This document shows positions 1 to 13,200 of a DNA stretch of 64,000 nt, in pieces (the stretch's first letter is position 1; the number at the start of each line of letters is the position of its first letter). The position numbers and the translations under genes were made by a program. The notes below the pieces were generated by a model, which searched no databases, was not told the origin of the DNA, and saw only the letters and a program-made list of their open reading frames with translations. The DNA comes from Schistosoma haematobium (taxonomy: Eukaryota; Platyhelminthes; Trematoda; Strigeidida; Schistosomatidae): NCBI RefSeq assembly GCF_000699445.3, contig NC_067202.1, positions 12,119,924-12,183,923 on the forward strand, written 5' to 3'.

Positions 1-410
1 CTCGTAAGATACAAATATTTGACCACTGATGACTGGGAAGTATTGCTCCAATCTGCTGGGATCACTTGATGAGTAATAGTGAGGTTAGACGCAGAGTATT
101 CGGGAATGGTGGGAAATCAGTTGATGAGTTGTAAATATTCATCGACTGAGTTCGTTGGGTCACGTGTTACATATGCCTGAACACCGATTACCACGACGCG
201 CAATGCTGGCTAGCGCTAGAGATGGATGGAAGAAAGTTAGGGGCGGCTAAACCAAAATGTGGCATCAGTGCTTGAAGTCACTAACGTTTAGTCTGAATGG
301 TGTTGGTAAATGCAGAATGTATGGTTGGGGTCGGCTCGACTATCGTAACCAGTGGTTGGAGACTCTGAGTGATATGGATCAAAATCGATCACAATGACGG
401 AGGTTTATAA
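1..410 (+). mobile_element. Non-LTR retrotransposon (RTE-like) 3' ORF fragment
   Basis: Translation in shifting + frames gives the conserved C-terminal part of a schistosome non-LTR ORF after the reverse transcriptase, with MPEHRLPRRAML near 172-212 and WHQCLKSLT near 260-290. Stops and frameshifts show decay. It is truncated by the window edge and lies in the intron before visible exon 1. Related fragments lie at 40690, 51040 and (minus strand) 6130-6765. Confidence 0.7.
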
Positions 411-945
411 AACCATTATCTTCCCAAGACTCAGGACCTCAAATCTCGCGCGTGAACGCCAAGCCCCTAGACCACTGGCTCGGCATCCAATGGTGTTAGT
501 GTCTAACTCTCATCAATTCATAAATGGCTGGACAACCATTTATCTATTATCTGAGGCATATACCTGTCTCTATCCGACAAGGATTGGATTCTACTATTCA
601 CGACTTCTCACTAGAACTCCAGTAAATCATCTTGAATCTAGTGGGCAAAAGCTTAAGTGTTCTCGCATGAGATGGTAGGGTCTGGGTTCGAGTCTCCTTT
701 GGTACGAGATCGTAGATGCGCATCGTTGAGTAGTTCCATATTAAAATGTAATGGCTGTCTAATGCTTCTAGCTTATGTCAATTTATGAATTTAACTAATG
801 AAATCAAAATTCACATTCTACACTGAAAAATAAAATCTTATCATTTATATATTATTAATTAACCAATAGAAAAAGCGTGTCATTATTGATTTATTATCCA
901 ATAAATTATTAACCAATCAAAATAAAAGCAATATATATAACGCGC
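410..945 (+). repeat. Family B-related tRNA-like repeat with AT-rich tail
   Basis: It has a B-box-like ggttcgagtctcc near 683-695, then a decayed hammerhead-like segment near 715-765. An AT-rich block follows (770-935) that matches 14745-14905 closely. The whole 470-940 stretch is a diverged direct copy of 14440-14905. Confidence 0.55.
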
Positions 946-1006
946 GAAACCGATATGTCCTGAATCCATATTGTTTACATTAATCACTTTTTTTGTTGTT
1001 GTTTAG

Positions 1007-1219
1007 TCTAGACAAAGTGTTTCATTGTCACGTGAAGAATCTTTTGAAGAACATCAAATTGTACGTGATTTAGAAGCAGCTAGAGAACGTGAAACTGATT
1101 TATCAGAACAATTACGTTTTGCTGAAGAAGAAATAAGAAAAGTGAAAAGACGATTAAAAGAATCACAAGCAGAAAATGATATATTATCTAAAAAGATGGG
1201 AAAAATTGTTTCATTACAA
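1007..1219 (+). CDS. Coiled-coil gene, visible exon 1
   Basis: The acceptor is a T-rich tract ending gtttag at 1006, and the donor is gtaaac at 1220. It encodes 71 residues in phase 0. A short Ser-rich start ([12 protein letters not shown]) runs into a strong heptad segment with [20 protein letters not shown]. It follows an intron acceptor, so the start codon lies upstream of the window. Confidence 0.85.
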
Positions 1220-4200
1220 GTAAACTAATAAACTGAAATTTCGATATTACACTTTTAAGAATGTTGAAGTTTATCTATATAGGACGTTCTGCTTGATCTA
1301 GATCTGCCATTCTAATCAGAAGTAGTCAGTGAGCTGCAATTATAATCTTAATGTAATTTATAATTCCCTTTGAGGTTTGAGCCCATATTACTCAGTATTA
1401 GTTAAATGTACTATTACTGGATAATTTGGGTCTAGAACAACCTTTTGAAAGCATGAGATTTATAAACTGATTGACCATTTAGAAGTATCATACACATCGT
1501 TCCATTTATCATTTTGAAAAGAGCAAGAACAAATATTTTAGCAGAATAACATGAATTCATTTCTATTTCGTAGGCTTTCGTCAGCTGCTTACAACCTGTG
1601 ATATTTAAAAAAATCATAATTACATAATGCGTTTAAATTGCTTACTGAATATTGGAAATATAGTATACCTTATGTGAAAGAATATTCTACAAGATTAATT
1701 GTGACAGCAGTTCAAAAGTGGGTTAGAAACAATGTTCAATAACCCAATCAAAGATCGACAAGCAACCCTTTCATGTTACCGCCAACTGTATTTATAAATA
1801 TACGTGTACCTGCCAAAGCAGCTACAACGGCCAAACTGAAAGGAGAGCATATCTTAGATTTTTTGAGCATGTTCCAAAAAGTCTTAGAACAAGGGAAAGA
1901 CTCTGAACAGTGCAATCACCAAACATCTCCTTGATACAGGACATCAGGTAGATACCTTACAATCCTTTAGGTTGACTAGTAAGCAGCCAAACTCCAGTTT
2001 TCTGAAGTTTACTGAAGCCTTTGCCATCAGGCGTCAAAAAACCTGACCTATGTATTCAAAAGGAGACGGTTGTTAATCTTTCCTTGCCTTGGTGACAAAT
2101 ATTCTTTCGCTTCACCATAAAAATCTTTTCCTTTTTTCGTTTGTATTTATTACATCATTGATTATAATTTTTTTAGAACAACATAGATATTAGCGAACAA
2201 TATTGTTTTCGATTAGATCCTCATCAGGCTTTACTCTAATATACAGTAATATTTATATGCATATATTATTAAACCAATCAAGGTAGTTTATAAGTCAACA
2301 AAAACGATTACATAATAAGTAAAATGTGAAAATTACAAATTGATGGTGTGACAATAGGTGCATTAGTTTTTGATAAGCAATAATAATAAAGGTTCAAATC
2401 AATGTTACATAATCTGAAATAGGTCAGTGATTAGAAAAATATAGACAGTGAGATAACATCTATAAAATTATAAGATGATGTAATAAGAAATGTTCAGATA
2501 ATTGGACCATGAAACGTATAGTTGAGAGAAAATATAATAAAATGGTAGGAGGGGGGTGAAAAAAATAATAAACGAAGAGGAAGTTAGAAAAAAGAATAAA
2601 TAAATAAATTCAAGGAAGAGATAAGGGTGTTACAAATTTCTTCTGAACACAAAGGCTTAGCTTATTGACTCAGATTCCTATAGCTTCTGCTATGTGTAAG
2701 AGACAAGATCGAACACCATAAGGAAAACTAATGGGAATACGATAAATAACTTTGAACGACTTGTTTCTGTCCCCTATATGACCGCTATCGATCAAGTGTG
2801 ATAATTTTTTTTCAACTATCTTTCAACTGAACTCTACTCACTATATTCCTATCAATGTTTATTCATTATGTCATCAATTGTTTCTAACCCACTTTTGAAC
2901 TGTTGTCACAATTAATCTTGTAGAATATTCTTTCACATAAGGTATACTATATTTCCAATATTCAGTAAGCAATTTAAACGCATTATGTAATTATGATTTT
3001 TTTAAATATCACAGGTTGTAAGCAGCTGACGAGAGCCTACGAAATAGAAATGAATTCATGTTATTCTGCTAAAATATTTGTTCTTGCTCATTTCATTTAG
3101 AAGTAAATGTAAAATACGTCTATTTCCAAATGTTCATAGAACCTTATCGATCAACATTATTTGAAAAACCCTTTTCAATTAGAATGCAAGAGTTTACTTA
3201 ATAGTCTCTTGAAGTTCGAATATAACTACTTAACTCATGAAGTTCAGACATATCGAACAATTATCATTCATCATATATGACAAATTGATTGAAGTTATAA
3301 TTGTACCATTCAACTCTGACTAACTGATCTTTATGTTTAGTCGTTCACAATAACATTTAAAGATTTCTAGATTCAATCTCTGTTGTAGTGCTTCCTGATT
3401 CTCAATAGTATATTAATTTGTAAGCTATAAAAAGCAACTCACTATTTAATTATCCAGTTTCATCTTTGTTATATAAAGAACAGGATTGTCAATACAAATG
3501 TCAAGACAGTTCTACTGTCTGAGGCGGAAACCTGGAGAATCACGAAACCCATCATCCAGAAGATACAAGTGTTTATTAACAGTTGTCTACGCAAAATACT
3601 TCGGATACGTTCACCACACACTATCAACGACAACCAATTGTGGGAGAGAACAAACCAGATCCAAGTGGAGGAAGAAACTAAGAAGAAGCGCTGGAAGTGG
3701 ACAGGACACACATTGAGGAGAGCACCCAACTGTGTCACAAGGCAAGCACTCATATGGAGTCCTCAAGGCGAAGGGAAAGGACGAAGACCAAAGAACATGT
3801 TACTCTGAGAAATGGAGACAGACATTGGAAGAATGGACAAAATAGGATAGAAGTAGAAAGGAAGGTCCAGGACAGATTGGGTTGGAGAATGCTGGTCGGC
3901 AACCTATGCTCCATTAGGAGTAACAGGCGTAAGGAAGTATATAAAGAAGAAGTGGAAACATCAATTACTTTTCCTTTATAAATCATTAGTTGTCAACCAT
4001 ATAAAAATGAGTCTTATCTTTCAAATACCTAATTGATCATTATTCTATGAATTATCCATTTTCATTGATAGTCACGTGAAAATCGATTAATTGGAAATAC
4101 TGAAGAACAACAAACTGTACCATCAACTAGTCCATCATGTAATAATACTAATTCAACTATTCATTTAGAATCAACTAAAACTTTATTAACTGGAGTAGCT

Positions 4201-7200
4201 GAACGAATCAAAAATAAACTGAATATAGATAATGAACTAAGATCAGTTACAATGACAAATCGTTTATCACAAAATATTCCCAATAATGAATCAAGTTAGT
4301 TCATTTCAATTTATTTGTTCATTCATATTCGTGATTTCTTAAATAAAATGATTGAAACGGGATTCGAACTTAAGACTTTAATATCGATTCTTAATAAATG
4401 ATGTATGAACCTATTGTAAGGTTACCGGTTTAGTGGCCCATGGATATGACTCCATTAAGATCGTAAGAATGTTAGTTATCACCTATCCTAGTATACAATC
4501 ATCGACTTAAATCACATTAGTCAATAACGGAATTTAGATAAGTCAATTAACGAGAATGGCCTTTGAATACATATATTTTGTATGTAAAGTGAATGTAATA
4601 GAACAAAGCAAAATGCCGTGCAGTGGAGATGGCTGGTAAGCCAACTCATTTTTAGTCAGGCGTTACTCAGTATTTATAGGCAGACAAAATAAACTACAGA
4701 CATGTGATGAGACATGGGATATGAAATGTACACACATATACGCTCATATAAAAACAGTCAAGACTGATAAGCGAATAATTAACAAGGTCAAAATTTGACT
4801 CAAGTAGAATGAATAGATTGGGTTGTTCGAAAGTTAGAATATGGTATATGGGCTTAACATAATGACTGACACTACACCGGGCTACCATGTGACTATATCT
4901 TCTGACGTTGCTCGACTACCTTGTGGATCAGACTTTTAAGTCGAAGGATACGAATGTGGCTTACTAAGAAAATCACCTGCTTCGGTTTAGGCATCCGGGC
5001 AGTATCTCAATCCTCACACATATCAAATGAGATCTGTATGGCGCATAACTATTTGATGCCTCCTTGTGTCAATGTTTATGTGTTTAAATAAATACAGTAA
5101 ATTACTTCCTAAACTAATATGTATACATTTATATTAATTTAAGGTAATTTGTCCAGTAAAGAAACTTTCCCGATAGATAATGATGAATCAAATTCTCAAA
5201 TTATACAAAAAACTACAATAGAATCAACATTGAATAATGATGAATATAAAGAAAAATTCGAAATAACGCTAAAAGAAAATGACAAATTAAAATTAAAATT
5301 ACGCGATACAGATAAACAATTAAAACAAATTATACGTGATTTACGTGTTTTGAGTAGTTTTGAAAAATCGGATAATTGGTTTGAAAAATATAATGATCTA
5401 CGTGAAACAATGAAAGATCAAGAGAATGAAGTAAGTATATATGTGTTTGTTTGTTATAATTTTTCGCTTTGTGCCCCTATTCATATCAGTCAGTCAGTCA
5501 GTCAGTCAGTAACAACGTAGAATTTCGTACGTACGTACATATCACATTAGCAGACAGATAAAATTGTCGATTCGAATCCAATAATGGTAGAGGTAAGAAA
5601 AGCATAAGCAGTGTTGTAACGGGTGGACTTGCACGTTTTGATAAGCAGCGTATTTATCGATCGCCTCTGTGACAGTGGACACGTAAACACGTAACGGACG
5701 ACCTAGAGCCCTGATTGGCCCCGCTTCGCAGTCTGTCCCAGCCAGTTGAGTCAGGAACACAAGTCACAGCCTCTGAGTAATGAATCATTGTATTTCAGAC
5801 ATACTCTATTTATATACTAACCAAACAAACCATATCGTACCATAAAATAGGAAACAACATTTACAAAATATTTAACAAGTGAAATAAACATCAACCAATA
5901 AGAAATGTACATTTAAGGTCCAAGGCCACCATAGACTTAACACGATAATTATTGGTATATTTTTCCGACTATCCTAACAAGCAGTAATCGAAAACATTGG
6001 AGTTCGAAGAAGTTATTCGAGGAGTATAATCCAGTGAAATAAATTTGGAAAGAGAAAAAAGGGGACATGAAGAATCCAGAAGCTTAGAATTTGGGAGAAC
6101 ACAAAGAGTGGATGCACCTGCGACACTGCAAACAATTTTGACCCATGTCATTCAAGGTGTCTAACCATCAGTTGCTATCATCTCGCGGATCCCAACCAGG
6201 TAGTCTACAACTACCAACATGGTGCAGTTCACTCGTCAGTGACTTCATGGAGTTGTGGCATGTTTTGGTCTGGCCGCCCCTACCTTTCTTCCAACAAACA
6301 CCTACACCATAAAACATCGCTCGTCGGGGCAGTTGGTGGTTGGGCATAGATAACACGTATCCCAGCCATCTCAACTGATGAAGTGTCACTACTTTATCAA
6401 TTGATTTGCCCTCCTTACCTAGTACCCGTTTCCTAAACTGCATTACTTAATCGGTGGTCTCAGGACATACGTGCGATGCTTCGAAGACAGCTATGATCGA
6501 ATACTAGTAATCTACGAATGTCCTCTACTCTTACCAGAAATGTTTCACTGCCATAAAGTAGGACGCAAGTTGGCAAAAGCTAGTCGAGCCTTCTGTATCC
6601 GTGCTGAGATTTTGTCACACACCAGACCACAAGGACTGATGAGACTCCCAAGATCAGTGAAGCGGTCGACACGCTCAACAACTTCACACCCTATCATTGG
6701 TTCGGGTGTCGATGCAACCCAATCCTGAAGCATTTCGAGGGGGAGAATCACATTCCTATTCACATATAATGTAATGATATTGCTAATAGTGATTTGTCGA
6801 CCGGATCAAGTATTTATCAAATATACATTAAGACGAATCTAATCTATAATAAAACATTGGTGTATTAAAGAATCCAAAAGAAGATTCTATAGTAGTGGCT
6901 TTACTTCGTTAATAAATCACCTCGATAACTTATAATATAAATCTCAACGGTGTTTGAAATCAGAAGGCAATGAGAAGCCGCAACTACAGTTCATTAGCGG
7001 ATAGCGCAGATCACAAAGCTATAAACACATCAAGTGAATTTGAAGCACAGAGACGAATATGTATATATATGCGAGCAACTACAGAGGCAAATTTATAGTC
7101 AAATCTCATAAGGGCACAGCAATGCAAATCAAGGACTAATAATAGGATTCGAGTACATACCTACATAGAGAGGAGAATGAATCACCAAGTGATATTTAAG

Positions 7201-10200
7201 TAATCAACATTTTAACTAGTCTATCATGTGATCTAGTGATCATAACAGTACAAGTGAATAAGTGTATTGTTACTGTTCTAATAACATTATCTGTTAAGTA
7301 AGTTAATTAAAGGGCTTAATTAAACCTAAGCATAACCGAGATGCAATAATGGTAGGATAGTTACTATACTATGCACTAATTATGTATCTATCGTTGATAA
7401 TCTCTTTAATTTCATTCTATTTTTCTCCTTTCTATTTCATAGATAACACGTCTGAAAAAGAAGCTGATTGAATTACAAGATGACAATGTTAAACTACGTA
7501 TTAATGAGAAGAAGATAGAGAAACCAGTTAAAAGTTGTAAACCACGTACTATACGCTTAGAATCAATGAGTCAAGAACTATTAATTGAAGAGATTAAAAA
7601 ATTAGAAGAAGAATTAGGTAAGATTAGTAAGGAGTCTTGATTGACATCAGACAGTTTAATGGTTAACTATTAGTTTAAACTGTTGTAACTTGTGACCTGT
7701 GTGCCCTGTTTATTGTATAACGTAACGATACCGTCAATCAGAAAGCAGTGAATTATCGTTCGGACCAGTGACGCATAAAACCCGTACGAGCAGTCTAGAG
7801 TCCTGATTGGTCCTACTTTCCGCCTAGCTCAGCCAGTTAAGTCCAGAACACCAATCTCAGCCTCCATAAATGGATCCCAAAGTTACCACTCATTATTCTT
7901 ATCGGGACATAACATAAACGTAAGCAGGAATACAGTGTACTGTCGAATTTAAACATCGACATGATGAAGAAAATAAAAGGAATATTATAGTTTACATCAT
8001 GAACTTACTTTAGTTACACAATCATTTAAGGTCACCTCTTTTTGTGGTACCTAAATGTTTTGATCTCAGTCCCTTGAGGTTTTATTGACGCATACTGCTG
8101 AGGATTCCTATACTAAGACGAAACAACTATCCAATTTAAACTATAAAAAAGACACACTAACAATCTCCATGAGTCATTCACATTCATAACTAGGAATATC
8201 TTGAACCATTTAGTTAAATTTAAATTAGATTAACTAAATGTTGAATGGAAAATAAAGAAAAACATCTAGATCGTATCCTATCGACAATGTAGTACTAATC
8301 ATTCAATAAGCAATAAACAAATATCATTTCATGATAGGAATTTTCTGAAATGATTATATGTATTCAATACGTATTCACGATACAAATTATTAAGCTATTT
8401 TATGTTGTCCTTTTATTCCAAATACCATTAACTATAGTTGAAATCATGAGTCAATTGAAGCTAGACCACCATGGAAAACCTGGAAGCACTGGACGGCTGT
8501 TTTGTCCTAGTATGGGAATCCTCCGTGGCAGTGCTCATCTACGATCCAGCACCCCCGCGAGATTTGAACTGACCGTCCAGTGCTTTCAGGTTTTCCATGG
8601 TGGTCCAGCTTCAGTTGAGACATGATTTCAACTATTTAGATTACTAAAATCTCCACAAAACCCTTTCTGATCATTACCTATACTTCGTTAATCAGGAAGT
8701 TCGAAATAGATTCGGTTCTATTTTAATTAAATATGACAGTGAAATTACACTGTACAGCTAGATAACAAGACAGATATAATTAGTATATATAGTCAAGTGA
8801 GAGTGAAATGCTTGGCGGTAGAAGGTTAACAAGATCAAAAAAAAGAGAACGACAACAGAAAGTGATTGGTGTGGTAACGAGATAAAAATGAAGTTTGAGA
8901 CAAATGATTGGAATTTTGCAAATGAAGTATTTACTGTATGATTCTCAGATTTTACTAAGCTGTTCTACCATTTTTTGTCCAAATGTTTTCGATTGTCCCT
9001 ATTTGTGTTCTCGTTCACTAAAACAGAACCATAAAAAAATCTGAAGATGCCACTTAGTGACGTTGAAACTCATTACTATGGTGTAGTGACGGTTGCATAA
9101 CTTATTCTAGCTTCTGAACAGGTCAATTTATCCGTTCTTCTTGAGTCATATTTTAATCTGATTAATTATTCACTTATCAATCTTGACTGTTTTTATATAG
9201 GCGTATGTGCGTTCACACTTCTTATCCTACTCATCACATATCTGTAATTTATTCTTATCTGGCCATAAATACTGATTAACGTTTGAATAAATGGAGTTGG
9301 CTCACACGCCATCTCCATTGTGCACCATCTCGCTTCACTCTCTTCTCTTCTCTTTCTTCGCTTCGTCCCTCTTATTATCTGTCTATATCAGTGAGTGTAC
9401 AAAATATACGTATTCAAACATCCATTCTTGTATTTGACTTATTTAATTCTGTGGATTAGTTCGATGATTCTATACAAGGATTGGTGATATATATTTCTCA
9501 ATAACATTCATACAATCCAATTAGAGTCATATCTAGGGTCACAAAAATGGTCATTTCACTTTGATTCATTTTTCATTGTCTTGATAATAGATTACCTTAA
9601 ACCGATAGTAATAAGGCTACATAAAACTTGATTTTAATGTAAATTTAGGTTAACTTGAATGAATAGTATATTTGATTAGATAAATCCATACCATTCCAGT
9701 TAGAAATCATGCAGACGAATAAAACTCCACAATTGTATGATTATTGAGTAATAATCTGTATCATGTTCATCCAGTTTTGTAGCGCTGAACGAATTCTACT
9801 GATATAATAAAACTATCACCACTACTCTAATTGACTCAATTTCGCGTTCACCATGTTGAAATGTTAAGTGGTTGGAAGTAGTCAACATGAAACTCTTCAC
9901 CAAGGTTTTATTCTAGTTTTCACTCTTCAGTAAGGTAAACTTAAAATCTTAAGAGAAATAATACTTTTGATAGAGTTTTGTTCTCTGAGATGGATAGTTT
10001 GGTCGTGGAGTTTTCATCGTTCTTCTGATTGACATCATTAGCACGAACTTCATGTAGAAGTCTACCTGATGATGGTGTCTTTCAGAAGAACGATGAAAGC
10101 TCCACGACCAAACTATCCAGCTCAGAGAATAAAACTCCATCAAAATCATCCATCTGAGCTACAAATCTTCTCCACCATCTCAGAAATAATGCTTGTTGGT

Positions 10201-13200
10201 AGATACAAACAAGTCTTACCCACAGTGTAAGACATTTCTGATGATCTTGACTAAACTTTTATTAAACTAATATATTTACGATTGATTGATCATCCAGTTT
10301 ATTTGTTTAGTCCTTTAGTGTTAACCAAATTCTGTTAATAGTGTTTCAACGTGACCAGTGATCCGGGTAAACAAATTGTAATCTATTTAGTCTGATGTAT
10401 TTACTTCCGAACAAGATATAAAGAGTTAAAAAATTTTCACAATATTATTTCCTTACTCAATTACCCCTGTTACCCACAATCGAGCATAGGTCGCCGACCA
10501 GCATTCCCTAACCCACTCTGTCCTGGACCATATTTTCTAGTTCTATCCAAATGTTGTTCATTTTTCCCACGTCCGTCTCCATTTCTCAGCATAATGTGTT
10601 CTTTGTTCCTCCTCTCCTCCTTCGGCCTTGTGGATTCCATGTGAGTGCTTGCCTTGTGACGCATTTGGGTGCTTCCCTCAACTTGTGTTCTACCCACTTC
10701 CATCTCTCCTTCCTGATCTCTTCCTCCACTCGAATTTGATTTGTTCTCTCCCACAGTTGGTTGTCGTTGATAGTGTGTGGTGAACGGATCCGAAGTATTT
10801 TGCGTAGACAACTGTTAATAAACAGTGGTTTTCTTCTGGATGATGGCTTTTGTAATTCTCCAGGTTTCCGCCTCAGACAGTAGAACTGTCTTGACATTTG
10901 TAATGAAAACTGTGACCTTGGTGTTGCTTGACAAACAGTTGTTTTGAGTTCCAGATGTTCTTCAGTTGTAAATGTGCTGCTCTCGCTTTGCTGATCCGAG
11001 CCTTCACATCTGCATCAAATCCACCATGTTCATCGGTGATGCTGACCAGATATGTGAAGGTTTTTACATCTTCCAAATCTTCTCCATCAAATATGATTCG
11101 ATTGTTGCATTCTGTGGTGTATTGGAGAATCTTGCTTTTCCCTTTGTGTATGTTGAGACCTACTGTTGCTGAGTTTGCTGCTACACTGGTCTTCTTCTCC
11201 TGTATTTGTTGTTGCGTGTTCGATTGAAGAGCGAGATCATCTGTGAAGTGTAGATCGTTCAGCTGCATCCTAGATGTCCACCGTATCCTTTGCTTCTCCT
11301 CAGATGTTGACGTCTCGATGATCCTGTCGATCACGAGGAGAACGAGAAAGTGTGAGAGTAAGCAATCTTGTCTGACACCGGTCTTTAAGTCGCTAAAAAT
11401 ACGCTAACCACAAAAAGATATTATTCCCCAGACAAATCAAAAATGATTTCAAGTGCAGATTAACTATTACAACTTTCCATTACGGGGCTCGAACTTGCGA
11501 TCGATTAAACTGAAAAAAGGTCTCTTGTTTTAAATCACTCTTTTCTCTCTTTTTTTATTTTTGCCCTAATTTTCATCAACCACAAAAAAACAAAAACAAC
11601 ACAGATCAAAAAACCAATGAAATGAATGAAGTAAATGAACAAATCAATAATGTCCGACATCATTATAAACAATTTGAAGAATCAACCATAGAAAACTGTG
11701 CAGAATTTAATCGACGTGAAAGTGATCTATTGAAATGTTTAAGTAATTTACAAAGTAAATCTACCGTATTCAATGAATTGGTGATAATGTTAGAAGAACA
11801 AAATAATAATTTGTTATTAGAAATATGCAGGTAAGATTAATAACTATTTAAAAGGTTATGTGTGATATTGTTATGTAGAACTGAAGGTCTTATATGGGAC
11901 AGGAGGTTCAGTATTGATATTGTGGATAGTTCGGTATTACTTTGGCAAGTTTTACTGACTGTTCATATGCAAAATTGGTTTGCTGTTTAACCGATTTTAT
12001 TCAGACCGGTGTTTACTTTCCAGCGTTCTCAATGGCCATTGTTATTGGGACATTGTAAGGCATATCGTCATTGCTAACATTAATGAGTTAGACTGTTGTA
12101 TAAGTGGAATAGATCAACTTTGACCTGTTCATACTGTGCGTGATTGATCTACGCTATCAGTGATCGGAATAATTATACATGTGATGTGGATGTGTATATG
12201 AATGGTGCGAATGGTCCACCATGGTGCTTGATACTATTCAGTATTGTCTGGTTTTTATGTGAAACGGAATTGAGCTGTACTGCTCGTGTTATAAATTTTA
12301 AGCCTGGGTAGTGTCTGGCTGTCCTGTAAGTTGGGTTGAGCCGTACTGCTCGGGTTAAGCCTTGGAGGTGTCTGGCTCTCCTGTTAAACGGGATTGAGCT
12401 GTATTGTTTAGGTTGTCACGTGAAAGTCCGGATGATGTCTGATCCTCCTGAAAACCAATGTAAAATTATGCAGGCCGTCAAGGATATATTATATAACTGT
12501 AATATGATATTGGTGAAGTATAAACATCATCTAGTAATTTCTTATTTCCATATATAGATTGATGTAATTGCTAAAGAATAGATAAATGAACGAATAAATA
12601 TCAATATTTCTAGCCAAGCTGCTATAATACACGGCGTAACAGACGGTGATTCGATACGAATAGCTTATATTGCAATTAAGTAATTCTGTATGAATTCAAA
12701 TTAAGTGGAAACTTGTATCTTGTTTTAAGACTGTTCACTCGCCTAGTACTTCGGACTCTTACAACATTGTACATTAAAAGAAAGTAAATTGTTGTTTAAG
12801 TGTACTAGATTATAGATAAACAAATAAATATCGATTAGGCATTGAATGTGGAATGAATTCAACGAATGCGAAACGGATCTGTTGTATTCAAAATTATATT
12901 TGGTACGGTTAATTAAACCTAGATTCAACTTCGAAAATACGTAAACTGATTGCTAAATGTAATTAATGTACTTCATGTTCGTAAGTTACACACGCTGAAA
13001 AGTAGAAACAAAACGATCACCTGACATTCATTAAAATAAACTCAATAGAGCTGGCAATTGTTATCATTATCGCATTCAAACATAACTATATTGTCCACAG
13101 GCAACATAACGTAAGGCTAAAGAATCTTATGAAAAAAGATAAACTACGAAATAATTATATATTGATAGGTAATCTATCGACTGAATTCGATCGGTATTAA

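Noticed and set aside
10551..11227. Plus-strand open frames here
   Set aside because: They are antisense shadows of the minus-strand non-LTR coding relic, where the reverse transcriptase motifs are found.
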